Shown here one piece after another: positions 38,644 to 49,307 of a DNA stretch of 64,000 nucleotides; the first letter of the stretch is position 1; every line of letters begins with the position of its first letter. The notes beneath the pieces were generated by a model, which had not been told where the DNA came from, ran no database searches, and was given only the letters and a program-made list of their open reading frames with translations. The DNA comes from Streptomyces drozdowiczii. Its GTDB lineage: Bacteria > Actinomycetota > Actinomycetes > Streptomycetales > Streptomycetaceae. Location of the stretch: NCBI RefSeq assembly GCF_026167665.1, contig NZ_CP098740.1, positions 6,076,001 through 6,140,000 on the forward strand. Direction: 5' to 3'. The position numbers were made by a program, and so were the translations under genes.

Positions 38644-40395
38644 TCACGGCTCCCGCAGCAGTACGAGCGTGTCGCCCGGACCCGGCTCCGGGCGACCGCT
38701 CCGTGTGACCGGGACGAGCCGGCCCTCCGGCCGCACCACGAACAGCAGGTGCTCCCCGGGCGCCGGCGGCCCGTCCGCCGACCGCGTCACCACCCGCGCC
38801 CCGGCCGCGTACTTCCGGGCGAGCTCGGGCCGGGTGAGGCCGGGCCCGAAGAGGGCGTCGCCACCGGTGTACGGGGCCACCACCCCGTGGCTCGCGGAGG
38901 GCGGGGCGAGCCGGCCCACCTCTCCCTCGACGCTCTCCCGCAGCGTGAGCGACGCCAGCGCGTTGAAGTCGTCCTCGCCGGTGAGCAGCAGCACCGAGGT
39001 GATCCCCTCCAGCTCCGCACCGGCCCCGGTGGCCGAGGCGAACAGTTCACCGGGTGCCAGCTTCAGCCCCGCGGCCCTGATCCGCGCCCGCTCCTCGTCC
39101 GCGCCCGCCCACATCAGCACGTCGAGCCCCGCCCCGCTCAGCGCGCCCGCCAGGTCCACCGCCCACGGCGCCCCGCCCACCAGCAGCGGCCGGGACCGGG
39201 CCGGCCGCAGCACCCCGAGCCGCCGCGCCGCCGGGAAAGCGGTCAGGCCGTAGAGCGACACCGTCGCCACGATCACCACGAAGGTCGCGGGCAGGATGCG
39301 CTCCGCACCGCCGATGTGGTGCGCGGCCAGCTCCGAGGAGAACGTGGAGGCGGTGGCCGCCGCGACGATGCCCCGGGGCGCCATCCAGCCGATGAACCAC
39401 CGCTCCCGCGCGGGCACGTCGGTGCCGGCCGCCGCGAGGTGGGCGATGAGCGGCCGGGTCACCAGGACGAGGAGGGCGGTCAGCGCCAGCGAGGGCAGCA
39501 CGACGTGCCGCAGCGACGCCGGGGTGACCGTCGCCGAGATGGAGACGAAGAGCAGGCCGATGACCAGCGAGACCAGCGTCTCGAAGAACGGGCGGCGCGT
39601 GGGCAGATCGAGGCCGGGCAGATTGGCCATGGCCATCCCCATGACGACCGCCGAGATCAGCCCCGTGTCGTCGCGCAGCGCGTCGCAGGCGGCCGCCACC
39701 CCGACCACGGCGGCCAGCTGGAGCGAGGTCTCCAGCTCCTCGCTGAGCCGTACCCGACGCAGCACCAGCCACAGCACCGCCGCACCGGCCGCGCCCGCTC
39801 CCACGCCCACCCCCGCACTGGCCAGGAAGTGCCCGAGCCCGCTGCCGAACTCCGGCCGGCCGCCCGCCAGGACCCCGTGGAAGACGAGCGCCCCCAGGAT
39901 GCCGCCGACCGGGTCGATCAGAGCCCCCTCCCAGACGAGGATGCGCCGCAATCGCTCCGTGGGCCGTACGAAGGCGAGCAACGGCCCCACCACCGTCGGG
40001 CCCGACACGACGAGGATCGCCGCGAGCATCACCGCCGCCTGCGCCGACATGTCCAGCACCGGCACGGCGAAGAGCGCGGCGGACACCAGCGTCAGCAGGG
40101 CCCCCAGCCACAGCAGCCGGACCACCACCCGCCGGTTGTGCCCCCTGAGCCGCTTCAGGTCCAGGCCGAGCCCGGCGTCGTAGAGGATCACGGCCACCGC
40201 CAGCGACACCAGCGGCGAGAAGGCGGGTCCGAGCAGCCGCTCGGGATCGATGTCGTCGGTGAGCGCCCCCGCGATGAACCCGGCGGGCAGCAGCACCAGC
40301 AGCGCCGGCACCCGCAGCCGCCTCGCCAGCAACTGCGAACCGACCGCGAGCACCACGATCAGCCCGAGCCCCACGTACACCTGGTCCGCCGTCAT
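38644..40395 (-). CDS. Cation:proton antiporter (CPA family) with RCK-like C-terminus
   Basis: 583 aa. About 12 membrane helices cover residues 1-400, including VPALLVLLPAGFIAGAL, AILVVSGPTVVGPLLAFVRP and GALIDPVGGILGALVFHG, with the charged Asp residues in LIDP and SAVVMGMAMAN. WMAPRGIVAAATAS resembles the Na+/H+ exchanger signature. The last about 180 residues form a degenerate TrkA-N/RCK-like domain (RPLLVGGAPWAVDLAGAL; VLLLTGEDDFNALASLTLRE). Predicted exchange of Na+ or K+ for H+ across the plasma membrane. ATG 40395 follows GGAGG. Confidence 0.9.
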   Translation of the reverse strand: MTADQVYVGLGLIVVLAVGSQLLARRLRVPALLVLLPAGFIAGALTDDIDPERLLGPAFSPLVSLAVAVILYDAGLGLDLKRLRGHNRRVVVRLLWLGALLTLVSAALFAVPVLDMSAQAAVMLAAILVVSGPTVVGPLLAFVRPTERLRRILVWEGALIDPVGGILGALVFHGVLAGGRPEFGSGLGHFLASAGVGVGAGAAGAAVLWLVLRRVRLSEELETSLQLAAVVGVAAACDALRDDTGLISAVVMGMAMANLPGLDLPTRRPFFETLVSLVIGLLFVSISATVTPASLRHVVLPSLALTALLVLVTRPLIAHLAAAGTDVPARERWFIGWMAPRGIVAAATASTFSSELAAHHIGGAERILPATFVVIVATVSLYGLTAFPAARRLGVLRPARSRPLLVGGAPWAVDLAGALSGAGLDVLMWAGADEERARIRAAGLKLAPGELFASATGAGAELEGITSVLLLTGEDDFNALASLTLRESVEGEVGRLAPPSASHGVVAPYTGGDALFGPGLTRPELARKYAAGARVVTRSADGPPAPGEHLLFVVRPEGRLVPVTRSGRPEPGPGDTLVLLREP

Positions 40396-40526
40396 CGGCC
40401 CGCCTCCTCCGGCGCGCCCCACGGCGGCGCGCGTCACCACCTTCGGTGCCGCCGCACGCGGCGCCCGCGAGGGCTCGCGCCGGGAGGCGTACTCGGCGGC
40501 CGGGATCGCCCGGAAGGGCTATCCGC

Positions 40527-41171
40527 TCACGGCCCGAGGCGCCCCTCGGCGGCGTCGAACGCGGGCGCGAGCGGGGCCAGCGCGGCGCGGAGCAGACCGG
40601 CCGGGGAGCCCGCGGCCACGACCAGTCCTCCGGCGCCCGGACTCGCGGCGTCCCCGGCGGGCCGGAGCCAGCCTTCGAGCGCGATGCGGATCGCGGCGGC
40701 CGTACTCGCCGCCAGAACGCGGGCGGTCGGCGCCGATGCGTCGTCCAGGCGCGCGGCGATCGCCGCGGTGAGCGGCGGCTCGACGCCGGCGGTGGCGTCG
40801 AGGAAGGCGTCGCGCAGCGCGGGCCGGGTGGTGACGAGCAGCAGCGCCTCCCGGCCGCGCGCACCGGGGTCCGTGTACTGCTCGACCACCGCGTCGGTGA
40901 CGGCGTCGGCCAGGCGGACGTCCGCCGGTCTGGCCGTGACGGCCGCCGCGACGCGCGCCTCCCGGTCGGCGGTGACGGCCGAGACGATCGCCTGCTCCCG
41001 GCTGGCGAAGTAGTTGTTGTAGGTACGCGGCGAGACGCCGGCCGCCTCGGAGATGTCCTCCACCCGCACCCGGTCGGGCCCGTGCTCGATGGCCAGCCGC
41101 AGCGCCGCCTCGCGCAGCGCCTCGCGGGTGGCCTGCTTCTTGCGCTCCCGCAGTCCCGGTGGTGTCGTCAC
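40527..41171 (-). CDS. TetR family transcriptional regulator
   Basis: 214 aa from GTG 41171. HTH: LREAALRLAIEHGPDRVRVEDISEAAGVSPRTYNNYFASREQAIV. It is divergent from the TIM-barrel protein gene; the spacer holds paired 12-bp repeats and a dyad. It probably controls itself and that neighbour. Confidence 0.9.
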   Translation of the reverse strand: MTTPPGLRERKKQATREALREAALRLAIEHGPDRVRVEDISEAAGVSPRTYNNYFASREQAIVSAVTADREARVAAAVTARPADVRLADAVTDAVVEQYTDPGARGREALLLVTTRPALRDAFLDATAGVEPPLTAAIAARLDDASAPTARVLAASTAAAIRIALEGWLRPAGDAASPGAGGLVVAAGSPAGLLRAALAPLAPAFDAAEGRLGP

Positions 41172-41193
41172 GGCGCCAGCGTTCCACAGAGGA

Positions 41194-41221
41194 TGCGCGC
41201 ACGCAAACTTGCGCGCACGCA
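41194..41221. promoter_or_regulatory. TetR operator region
   Basis: 12-mer TGCGCGCACGCA occurs twice (41194-41205 and 41210-41221), 16 bp apart. The junction forms a dyad CGCAA-AC-TTGCG (41202-41213) extendable to GC on both sides. It lies between the divergent tetR and TIM-barrel genes. Confidence 0.55.
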
Positions 41222-41274
41222 CTTTTCCTGCCAGCCTCGGCCCGACCAGGACGGACCGACGGAGAGGACGCACC

Positions 41275-42300
41275 ATGCGGGCCAGAGGAATGACCTACGA
41301 CACCGGATTCGTGCTGCACGGCCGCACATCCCGCGAGCACTTCGACCTCGCGGTGGTCCGGCGGGAGCTCGCGATCATCCGCGACGACCTGCACTGCAAC
41401 GCCGTTCAGATCATCGGCGGCGACCCGGACCGGCTGGAACAGGCCGCGGTCGCCGCCGCCGCACTCGGCCTGGAGGTCTGGTTCTCGCCCTACCCGCTGG
41501 AATTGGAGCCCGAGCAGATCCTCACGCTCTTCCGCGACTGCGCCGCGCGGGCGGAACGGCTCCGTCGGGAGGGCGCCGCGGTCGTGTTCGTCGCGGGCGT
41601 CGAGCTGAGCGTGATGAACCGGGGCTTCCTGCCGGGGGAGAGCCCCGAGGAACGGGTCGGCCGGCTGATGAGCCGCCCCGAACGACGGGCCGAGGAGATC
41701 CGTGGACTCGGCGTGCGCGTCAACGCGTTCCTCGGTGACGCCGTGGCCGCCGTCCGCGAGCACTACCGGGGCACCCTCACCTACGCGGCCATCCAGTTCG
41801 AGCAGGTCGACTGGGCGCCCTTCGACATCGTGACGTACGAGCTGATCCGCTCCGCCGAGATCGCCGACCGGTTCCGCGACGCGGTCCGCACCCTGGCCCG
41901 GGGTCCGAAGCCGCTCGCCGTCACCGGATTCGGCACCGCGGCCTACCGCGGCGCGGGGGACCGGGGCGGGCGGGTCCTGGACGTGGTCGAGCACGACCCG
42001 GTGACCAAGGACCCCGTACGGCTGAACGGCGTCCACGAGCGCGACGAGCCCGGCCAGGCCGCGTACCTGAGCGAACTCCTGGAGGTCTTCGAAACCGAGG
42101 GCGTGGACAGCGCGTTCGTCTTCCTGTTCGCCCTGCCCGGCTACCCGCACCGCCCGGACGGCGATCCCAGGGACGACCTGGACCGGGCGGGGCTGGGCAT
42201 CGTCAAGCTCCTCGAAGGGCGCCGGGGACGGACCTACCCCGACATGGAGTGGGAGCCCAAGGCCGCCTTCGCGGCAGTGGCACAGCGGTATCGCGGGTGA
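41275..42300 (+). CDS. TIM-barrel-like conserved protein (relatives labelled abortive infection protein)
   Basis: 341 aa, ATG 41275 with GGAGAGG upstream. The order of segments resembles a glycoside-hydrolase-type barrel: LHCNAVQIIGGDPDRLEQAA, LEVWFSPYPLEL, VVFVAGVELSVMNRGFLPG, LTYAAIQFEQVDWAPFDIV, PLAVTGFGTAAYRGA and SAFVFLFALPGY. From memory, similar Streptomyces proteins carry the label abortive infection protein, but nothing here resembles a known Abi effector. Carbohydrate-active or other barrel enzyme, substrate unknown; likely under the divergent TetR. Confidence 0.7.
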   Translation: MRARGMTYDTGFVLHGRTSREHFDLAVVRRELAIIRDDLHCNAVQIIGGDPDRLEQAAVAAAALGLEVWFSPYPLELEPEQILTLFRDCAARAERLRREGAAVVFVAGVELSVMNRGFLPGESPEERVGRLMSRPERRAEEIRGLGVRVNAFLGDAVAAVREHYRGTLTYAAIQFEQVDWAPFDIVTYELIRSAEIADRFRDAVRTLARGPKPLAVTGFGTAAYRGAGDRGGRVLDVVEHDPVTKDPVRLNGVHERDEPGQAAYLSELLEVFETEGVDSAFVFLFALPGYPHRPDGDPRDDLDRAGLGIVKLLEGRRGRTYPDMEWEPKAAFAAVAQRYRG

Positions 42301-42309
42301 CCGGGTGCG

Positions 42310-43008
42310 CTACTCCCGCTTGTCGTCCCAGGGCGTGCCCAGCCAGCTGTCGAACGAGGTGACCAGCGCCGTCAGCGCCGCCGCCAGCCGCCGGTCGGTC
42401 CACTGCGCGTGGACGACGACCTCGCCGTCGGCATGGAACTCGAACGGGGTCTCGCCCGCCGCCCGCCAGCGGATGCGCCGGGGCCCGCGCGGCACGTCCC
42501 CGCCGCCACTCACCAGGCTGCCCACGCCGATCGCCAGCCACAGCGGGAACAGGAGCCACCACACGTACCACCAGAAGATCCGGCCCTTGAGGCCGACGGC
42601 CTCGGGACAGCCGGCCTGGGTGACCGTCCAGCGGGTGCGCAGGCCCTTGCCCGAGCACGCCTTCTCGCGGACGACGGTCCCCAGCACCTCCCCGTGACCG
42701 CCCAGCACCCGGTACGTCGAAATCCCGTCACCGGCCGACGCGGTGACGACCGTTGCCAGCCGGGCGCGGCGCTCCGGGTCGGCCCACAGCACGAAGGAGC
42801 GGGCGCCGGTCTTCCGGGCGGCGAGGTACGCCGGTATGCCGCCCGGCGGCAGCTCCCGCTCCAGATGGGCCAGCACCCGCGACTCCGCGCCCGGCTCGTC
42901 CGCGACCTTGACGACATGGCTGAAGCGCGAGACGGGCGCGGGCGCCGGTGCGCCCTTGCGCGGCTTCCTCCCCGTCGCGACGGCACTCACTTGCAGGACG
43001 GCGGCCAC
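42310..43008 (-). CDS. Hypothetical membrane-anchored protein
   Basis: 232 aa. A soluble N-terminal part of about 135 residues (SHVVKVADEPGAESRVLAHLERELPPGGIPAYLAARKTG...) is followed by one aromatic membrane segment, FWWYVWWLLFPLWLAIGVG, and a C-terminal domain ending SWLGTPWDDKRE. No family recognised. Downstream of tesB on the same strand with a 61-base gap. Confidence 0.65.
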   Translation of the reverse strand: MAAVLQVSAVATGRKPRKGAPAPAPVSRFSHVVKVADEPGAESRVLAHLERELPPGGIPAYLAARKTGARSFVLWADPERRARLATVVTASAGDGISTYRVLGGHGEVLGTVVREKACSGKGLRTRWTVTQAGCPEAVGLKGRIFWWYVWWLLFPLWLAIGVGSLVSGGGDVPRGPRRIRWRAAGETPFEFHADGEVVVHAQWTDRRLAAALTALVTSFDSWLGTPWDDKRE

Positions 43009-43069
43009 GTACGCGCTCCTCCGTTGTGACGACAGGGAAGTCGAACAGTAGCCCTACCGTCGGAGGGGG

Positions 43070-43954
43070 TTACGCGGACGGGGCGCCGTCCAGCCGCCGG
43101 AACAGGCCCTCCTGCACCACCGACACCAGCAGATTGCCCGCCCGGTCGTAGATCCGGCCGCGCGCCAGACCCCGCCCGCCCGTCGCGATCGGCGACTCCT
43201 GGTCGTACAGGAACCACTCGTCCGCCCGGAACGGTCTGTGAAACCACATCGCGTGGTCCAGCGACGCCATGTCGAAGCCGCGCGGCCCCCACAGCGGCTC
43301 CACCGGGATGCGGACCGCGTCCAGCAGGGTCATGTCGCTCGCGTACGTCAACGCGCAGGTGTGCACCAGCGGGTCGTCGCCCAGCGGCCCCACCGCACGC
43401 ATCCACACCGCGCTGCGCGGATCCGCGTCCTTGATCTCGTCCCGCGTCCACCGCAGCCGGTCCACGTAGCGGATGTCGAACGGCTGGCGCCGCGCCATCC
43501 GCTCCAGGGCCTCCGGCAGACCGCCCAGGTGCTCGCGCACCTCCTCGGCGACCGTCGGCAGCTCCTCCGGATCCGGCACCACCCGGGCAGGCGGCAGCTG
43601 GTGCTCGAAGCCGGCCTCCTCCGGGCGGTGGAACGACGCCGTCAGGTTGAAGATCGTCCGCCCCTGCTGCACGGCCGTCACCCGGCGGGTCGTGAACGAC
43701 CTGCCGTCCCGGACGCGCTCCACGTCGTACACGATCGGCACCCCGGGGCGCCCCGGCCGCAGGAAGTAGGCGTGCAGCGAGTGGACCGGCCGGTCCCCGT
43801 CCGTGGTGCGGCCCGCCGCCACCAGCGCCTGCCCCGCCACCTGGCCGCCGAAGACCCGTTGCAGGGACTCGTCGGGGCTCCGGCCCCGGAAGATGTTGAC
43901 CTCGATCCGCTCCAGGTCGAGCAGGTCGACCAGACGCTCGGCGGGGTTCGTCAT
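43070..43954 (-). CDS. tesB: Acyl-CoA thioesterase II (TesB)
   Basis: 294 aa, ATG 43954 with GGAGAAG upstream. Double hot-dog fold: LERIEVNIFRGRSPDESLQRVFGGQVAGQALVAAGRT in the first half, RPFDIRYVDR-type and SLDHAMWFHRPFRADEWFLYDQESP in the second. The catalytic Asp/Gln/Thr positions fit the latter segment (LDHAMWFH). Hydrolyses medium- to long-chain acyl-CoA. It follows the helicase gene by 17 bases. Confidence 0.92.
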   Translation of the reverse strand: MTNPAERLVDLLDLERIEVNIFRGRSPDESLQRVFGGQVAGQALVAAGRTTDGDRPVHSLHAYFLRPGRPGVPIVYDVERVRDGRSFTTRRVTAVQQGRTIFNLTASFHRPEEAGFEHQLPPARVVPDPEELPTVAEEVREHLGGLPEALERMARRQPFDIRYVDRLRWTRDEIKDADPRSAVWMRAVGPLGDDPLVHTCALTYASDMTLLDAVRIPVEPLWGPRGFDMASLDHAMWFHRPFRADEWFLYDQESPIATGGRGLARGRIYDRAGNLLVSVVQEGLFRRLDGAPSA

Positions 43955-43971
43955 GCCGTTCTTCTCCACTC

Positions 43972-46484
43972 TCACAACTGGCCCACGGACGTGACCCGCA
44001 CGACCGCCCGGCCCTCCTCGTCCGACGCGGCGAGGTCCACCTCCGCGCTGATGCCCCAGTCGTGGTCGCCGTTCGGGTCGGCGAACGTCTGGCGGACCCG
44101 CCACACCCCGTGCGCCGCGTCCTCGTCGATCTTCAGCAGCTTCGGGCCGCGCGCGTCGGGACCGGTGCCCAGCTCCTCGTACTCGTCCCAGTACGCGTCC
44201 ATCGCCTCGCCCCACGCGTCCTCGTCCCAGCCCGCGTCCGCGTCCAGCTCGCCCAGATCGCGGACCCGGTCCAGCGCGGCCAGCTCCACCCGGCGGAACA
44301 TCGCGTTGCGCACCAGCACCCGGAAGGCACGGGCGTTCGCCGTGACCGGCTTGACCTCGTCCGCCCGCTCCTGCGCCTGCTCGGCGGTCTCCACCTCGGG
44401 GTTGGCCAGCTGCTCCCACTCGTCCAGCAGACTCGAGTCCACCTGCCGGACCATCTCGCCCAGCCAGGCGATCAGATCCTCCAGGTCCTCCGACTTGAGG
44501 TCGTCCGGAATGGTGTGCTCCAGCGCCTTGTACGCGCTCGCCAGATACCGCAGCACGATGCCCTCGGTCCGCGCCAGCTCGTAGTTCGACGTGAACTCCG
44601 TGAAGGTCATGGCCCGTTCGTACATGTCCCGGATCACCGACTTCGGCGACACCGGATGGTCGCCCACCCACGGGTGGCTGCGCCGGTAGACGTCGTACGC
44701 GTGCCACAGCAGCTCGCTCAGCGGCTTCGGGTACGTCACCTCCTGGAGCAGCTCCATCCGCTCCTCGTACTCGACGCCGTCGGCCTTCATCTGCCCGACC
44801 GCCTCACCGCGCGCCTTGTTCTGCTGCGCGGCCAGGATCTGGCGCGGATCGTCCAGCGTCGACTCCACCACCGAGACCATGTCCAGCGCGTACGACGGCG
44901 AGTCCGGGTCCAGCAGCTCGAACGCGGCCAGGGCGAACGTGGACAGCGGCTGGTTCAGCGCGAAGTCCTGCTGGAGATCCACGGTGAGCCGCACGATGCG
45001 CCCCTCCGCGTCCGGCTCGTCCAGCTGCTCCACCACACCGCCGTCCAGCAGCGACCGGTAGATCGCGATGGCCCGGCGGATGTGCCGCAACTGCGCCCGG
45101 CGCGGCTCGTGGTTGTCCTCCAGCAGATGCCGCATCGCCTCGAACGCGTTGCCCGGACGGGCGATCACCGAGAGGAGCATCGTGTGCGTGACCCGGAAAC
45201 GCGAGGTCAGCGGCTCCGGATCGGACTGGATCAGCTTGTCGAACGTGGTCTCCGACCAGGCCACGAAGCCCTCGGGGCCTTCTTGCGGACGACCTTCCGC
45301 TTCTTCTTCGGGTCGTCACCCGCCTTCTTGACCGCCTTCTCGTTCTCGATGACGTGCTCGGGCGCCTGGGCGACCACGAAGCCCGCCGTGTCGAAACCCG
45401 CCCGCCCGGCCCGGCCGGCGATCTGGTGGAACTCCCGCGCCCGCAGCGTCCGCACCCGGGTGCCGTCGTACTTGGTGAGCGCGGTGAACAGCACCGTGCG
45501 AATCGGTACGTTGACGCCGACGCCCAGCGTGTCCGTACCGCAGATCACCTTCAGCAGACCCGCCTGCGCCAGCTTCTCCACCAGCCTGCGGTACTTGGGG
45601 AGCATGCCGGCGTGGTGCACGCCGATGCCGTGGCGCACGTACCGCGAGAGGTTCTGCCCGAACTTGGTGGTGAAGCGGAAGTTGCCGATCAGATCGGCGA
45701 TCTTCTCCTTCTCCTCCTTGGTGCACATGTTGATGCTCATCAGCGACTGTGCCCGCTCCACTGCCGCCGCCTGGGTGAAGTGCACGATGTACACCGGCGA
45801 CTGCCGGGTGTCCAGGAGCTCCGTGAGCGTCTCGGTGATCGGGGTCAGCCGGTACTCGTAGCTCAGCGGTACGGGACGGGTCGCCGAGCGGATCACGGAG
45901 GTCGGGCGGCCGGTGCGCCGGGTCAGGTCCTCCTCGAACATCCGGACGTCACCGAGCGTCGCCGACATCAGGACGAACTGCGCCTGCGGGAGTTCGAGCA
46001 GCGGGATCTGCCACGCCCAGCCCCGGTCCGGCTCCGCGTAGAAGTGGAACTCGTCCATCACGACCTGGCCGATGTCCGCGTACTTCCCGTCACGCAGCGC
46101 GATCGAGGCCAGCACCTCGGCGGTGCAGCAGATCACCGGGGCGTCGGCGTTGACCGAGGCGTCCCCGGTGAGCATGCCGACGTTCTCCGTACCGAACAGC
46201 TTGCACAGGTCGAAGAACTTCTCCGAGACCAGCGCCTTGATCGGCGCGGTGTAGAAGGTGACCTTGTCCTGCGCCAGCGCCGTGAAGTGCGCACCCGCCG
46301 CGACCAGACTCTTCCCGGACCCCGTCGGCGTGGAGAGGATCACGTTGGCCCCGGACACCACCTCGATCAGCGCCTCCTCCTGAGCCGGGTAGAGGGTGAT
46401 CCCCTGCGTCTCGGTCCAGGACGAGAAAGCCTCGAAGAGAGCGTCGGGATCGTCGGTCGGGGGCAGCTGATCGATAAGGGTCAC
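43972..46484 (-). CDS. DEAD/DEAH-box helicase with DUF3516 (apparent frameshift)
   Basis: About 837 aa after repair. The GTG start at 46484 reads (M)[13 protein letters not shown]. Superfamily II helicase motifs: Walker [10 protein letters not shown], Ia [19 protein letters not shown] in [19 protein letters not shown], then the C-terminal helicase half ([44 protein letters not shown]). The frame breaks at G4 45274-45277; one base joins VVRKKAP to [14 protein letters not shown] and the long DUF3516 domain. Mtr4/Ski2-like; probably RNA remodelling or decay. Confidence 0.88.
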
Positions 46485-46652
46485 GCCCCCATCTTGCCTG
46501 TCTTCCGCCCCGATGAGGGAACCGGACGACGGCCCGAAGATCACGGACGATACGCTTCCCTCTCAACTCGGCCGCGCCGCACCGGCGGTGGCCGGATCTC
46601 GCGCCCGGGCACCGCGGGCGCACTCGGCGACACCTACGGGGGCTCGGCAGTC

Positions 46653-47444
46653 ATGATGGGACCGGCACACTCTCTGTCGGGGGCGGCGGCCTGGCTGGGG
46701 GTGGGCGCCGCGGCGGCGGCCACCGGCCACACCATGCCGTGGCCCGTCCTCGTCGTCGGGGCGCTGATCAGCGCGGGCGCCGCGCTCGCCCCCGACCTCG
46801 ACCACAAGTCCGCGACCATCTCGCGCGCCTTCGGGCCCCTCTCGCGCGGGGTCTGCGAGATCGTCGACAAGCTCTCGCACGCCGTCTACAAGGCCACCAG
46901 GCTGCGCGGCGACTCCCACCGCAACGGCGGCCACCGCACCCTCACCCACACCTGGGTCTGGGCCGTCCTGATCGGAGCCGGCGCCTCCGCCGTCGCCTAC
47001 AGCGGCGGGCGCTGGGGGGTCCTCGCGATCCTCTTCGTCCACCTGGTCCTCGCCGTCGAGGGGCTGCTCTGGCGGGCCGCCCGCGTCTCCAGCGACGTCC
47101 TGGTGTGGCTGCTCGGCGCGACCAGCGCCTGGATCCTCGCCGGCATCCTCGACAAGCCGGGCAACGGCGCCGACTGGCTCTTCACCGACCCCGGCCAGGA
47201 ATACCTGTGGCTCGGGCTGCCGATCGTGCTCGGCGCCCTCGTCCACGACATCGGCGACGCGCTGACCGTCTCCGGCTGCCCGATCCTGTGGCCGATCCCG
47301 GTGGGCCGCAAGCGCTGGTACCCGCTCGGCCCGCCCAAGGCCATGCGCTTCAAGGCCGGCAGCTGGGTCGAGATCAAGGTGCTGATGCCGGTCTTCATGA
47401 TCCTCGGAGGCGTGGGCGCGGCGGCCGCGATGAACGTCATCTGA
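46653..47444 (+). CDS. Metal-dependent hydrolase-like membrane protein (DUF457/YdjM family)
   Basis: 263 aa. Starts MMGPAHSLSGAAAWLGVG; the His of GPAHS, APDLDH near residue 50 and NGGHRTLTHTWVW are the conserved metal-ligand-like His/Asp of DUF457. Several membrane helices follow (WVWAVLIGAGASAVAYSG, GVLAILFVHLVLAVEGLLW, YLWLGLPIVLGALVHDIGDALT). Relatives were described as LexA-regulated inner-membrane proteins; enzymatic role unproven. Confidence 0.8.
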   Translation: MMGPAHSLSGAAAWLGVGAAAAATGHTMPWPVLVVGALISAGAALAPDLDHKSATISRAFGPLSRGVCEIVDKLSHAVYKATRLRGDSHRNGGHRTLTHTWVWAVLIGAGASAVAYSGGRWGVLAILFVHLVLAVEGLLWRAARVSSDVLVWLLGATSAWILAGILDKPGNGADWLFTDPGQEYLWLGLPIVLGALVHDIGDALTVSGCPILWPIPVGRKRWYPLGPPKAMRFKAGSWVEIKVLMPVFMILGGVGAAAAMNVI

Positions 47445-47452
47445 GCCGCCCC

Positions 47453-47472
47453 GGGGCCGGCGCACCGGCCCC
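47453..47472. terminator. Bidirectional terminator
   Basis: GGGGCCGG-CGCA-CCGGCCCC hairpin, 8-bp perfect stem, between convergent genes. Confidence 0.7.
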
Positions 47473-47481
47473 CGGACCCCG

Positions 47482-49307
47482 TCAGCCGTGCCAGGAGCGC
47501 CAGAGCGCGGCGTACGCCCCGTCCGCCGCCACCAGCTCGTCATGGCTGCCCAGCTCGGTGATCCGGCCCCGCTCGACCACGGCGATCACATCCGCGTCGT
47601 GCGCGGTGTGCAGCCGGTGGGCGATCGCCACCACCGTGCGGCCCTCCAGCACCCGGGCGAGCGACCGCTCCAGGTTCCGGGCCGCCCGGGGGTCGAGCAG
47701 CGAGGTCGCCTCGTCCAGGACCAGGGTGTGCGGATCGGCGAGCACCAGCCGGGCGAGCGCGATCTGCTGGGCCTGCGCCGGGGTGATCACCAGACCGCCC
47801 GAGCCGATCTCCGCGTCGAGCCCCTGCTCCAGGGCCCGCGCCCAGCCGTCCGCGTCGACCGCGGCGAGCGACGCCCACAGCTCCGCGTCCTCCGCGTCCG
47901 TACGGGCCAGCCGCAGGTTGTCCCGCAGCGAGCCGACGAACACATGGTGCTCCTGGTTGACCAGCGCCACATGCGACCGCACCCGCTCCGTCACCATCCG
48001 CGAAAGACGCGCGCCCCCGAGCGTGACCTCGCCGTCCCGGGGCTCGTAGATCCCCGCCAGCAGCCGGCCCAGCGTCGACTTGCCCGCCCCCGACGGGCCG
48101 ACCAGCGCCAGCCGCGTACCCGGTGCGACGTCCAGCGACACCCGGTGCAGCACGTCGACCCCGTCCACGTAACCGAAGCGCACCTCGTCGGCGCGCACGT
48201 CCCGGCCGTCCGGGGACACCGACGCGTCACCCGCGTCCGGCTCGATCTCCCGGACGCCCACCAGCCGCGCCAGCGACACCTGGGCCACCTGCAACTCGTC
48301 GTACCAGCGCAGGATCAGACCGATCGGGTCCACCATCATCTGGGCGAGCAACGCCCCCGTGGTGAGCTGCCCGACCGTCATCCACCCCTCGATGACGAAC
48401 CAGCCGCCCAGCAGCAGGACCGCGCCCAGGATCGTCGCGTACGTGATGTTGACGACCGGGAACAGCACCGTCCGCAGGAACAGCGTGTACCGTTCCCACG
48501 CCGTCCACTGCTTGACGCGCAGGTCCGACAGCGCGACCCGGCGGCCCCCCAGCCGGTGCGCCTCCACGGTCCGCCCCGCGTCCACGGTCTCCGCCAGCGC
48601 CGCGGCGACCGCCGCGTAACCGGCGGCCTCCGAGCGGTACGCCGCAGGGCCCCGGCGGAAGTACCAGCGGCAGCCGATGAGCAGCAGCGGCAGCGCCACG
48701 ACGACCGCTAGGGCCAGCGGGGGAGCGGTGACGGTGAGGGCGGCGACCAGCAGGCCCACCCAGACCACGCCGATGGTCAGCTGCGGGACGGCCTCGCGCA
48801 TGGCGTTGGCCAGCCGGTCGATGTCCGTGGTGATCCGGGACAGCAGATCGCCCGTACCGGCCCGCTCCAGCACGCCCGGAGGCAGCCGCACCGAGCGGAC
48901 CAGGAAGTCCTCGCGGAGGTCGGCGAGCATCTCCTCGCCCAGCATGGCGCTGCGCAGCCGCATCAACCGGGTGGCCACCGTCTGCACCAAGAGCGCGCAC
49001 GCGAACACGATCGCGGTGCGCTCCAGATGCAGGTCCCGGACCCCGTCGGACAGGTCCTCCACGATCCCGCCCAGCAGGTACGGGCCCACGATGGACGCCA
49101 TCACCGCGAACGTGTTGAGCAGGGTCACCACGACGAACGGCCTGCGGTGGCGCCGCATCAGCTCCAGGACGTAGGCCCGGACGGTGGCGGGCCGGCCGAC
49201 CGGCAGGGTGGTGGCCGTCTCGGGGGCCGCCGGGTCGTAAGCGGGGGTACATGGGCCGGTGGGGCGGCGCCGGTCACTGCCTGGCCTTTCATGCCCGTTC
49301 CTCTCAT
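47482..49307 (-). CDS. ABC exporter half-transporter, degenerate signature motif (apparent 5' frameshift)
   Basis: About 608 aa after repair. The ATG at 49307 overlaps the upstream ABC gene stop as ATGA. One base is missing in G5 49243-49247; restoring it joins the N-terminus (MRGTGMKGQAVTGAAPPAHVP) to AYDPAAPETATTLPVGRP and the transmembrane domain. Six membrane helices precede a nucleotide-binding domain with Walker A LVGPSGAGKST, Walker B LVLDEATS and H-loop AHRL. The signature, normally LSGGQ, reads ITPAQ. It pairs with the upstream gene as a heterodimer. Confidence 0.88.
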
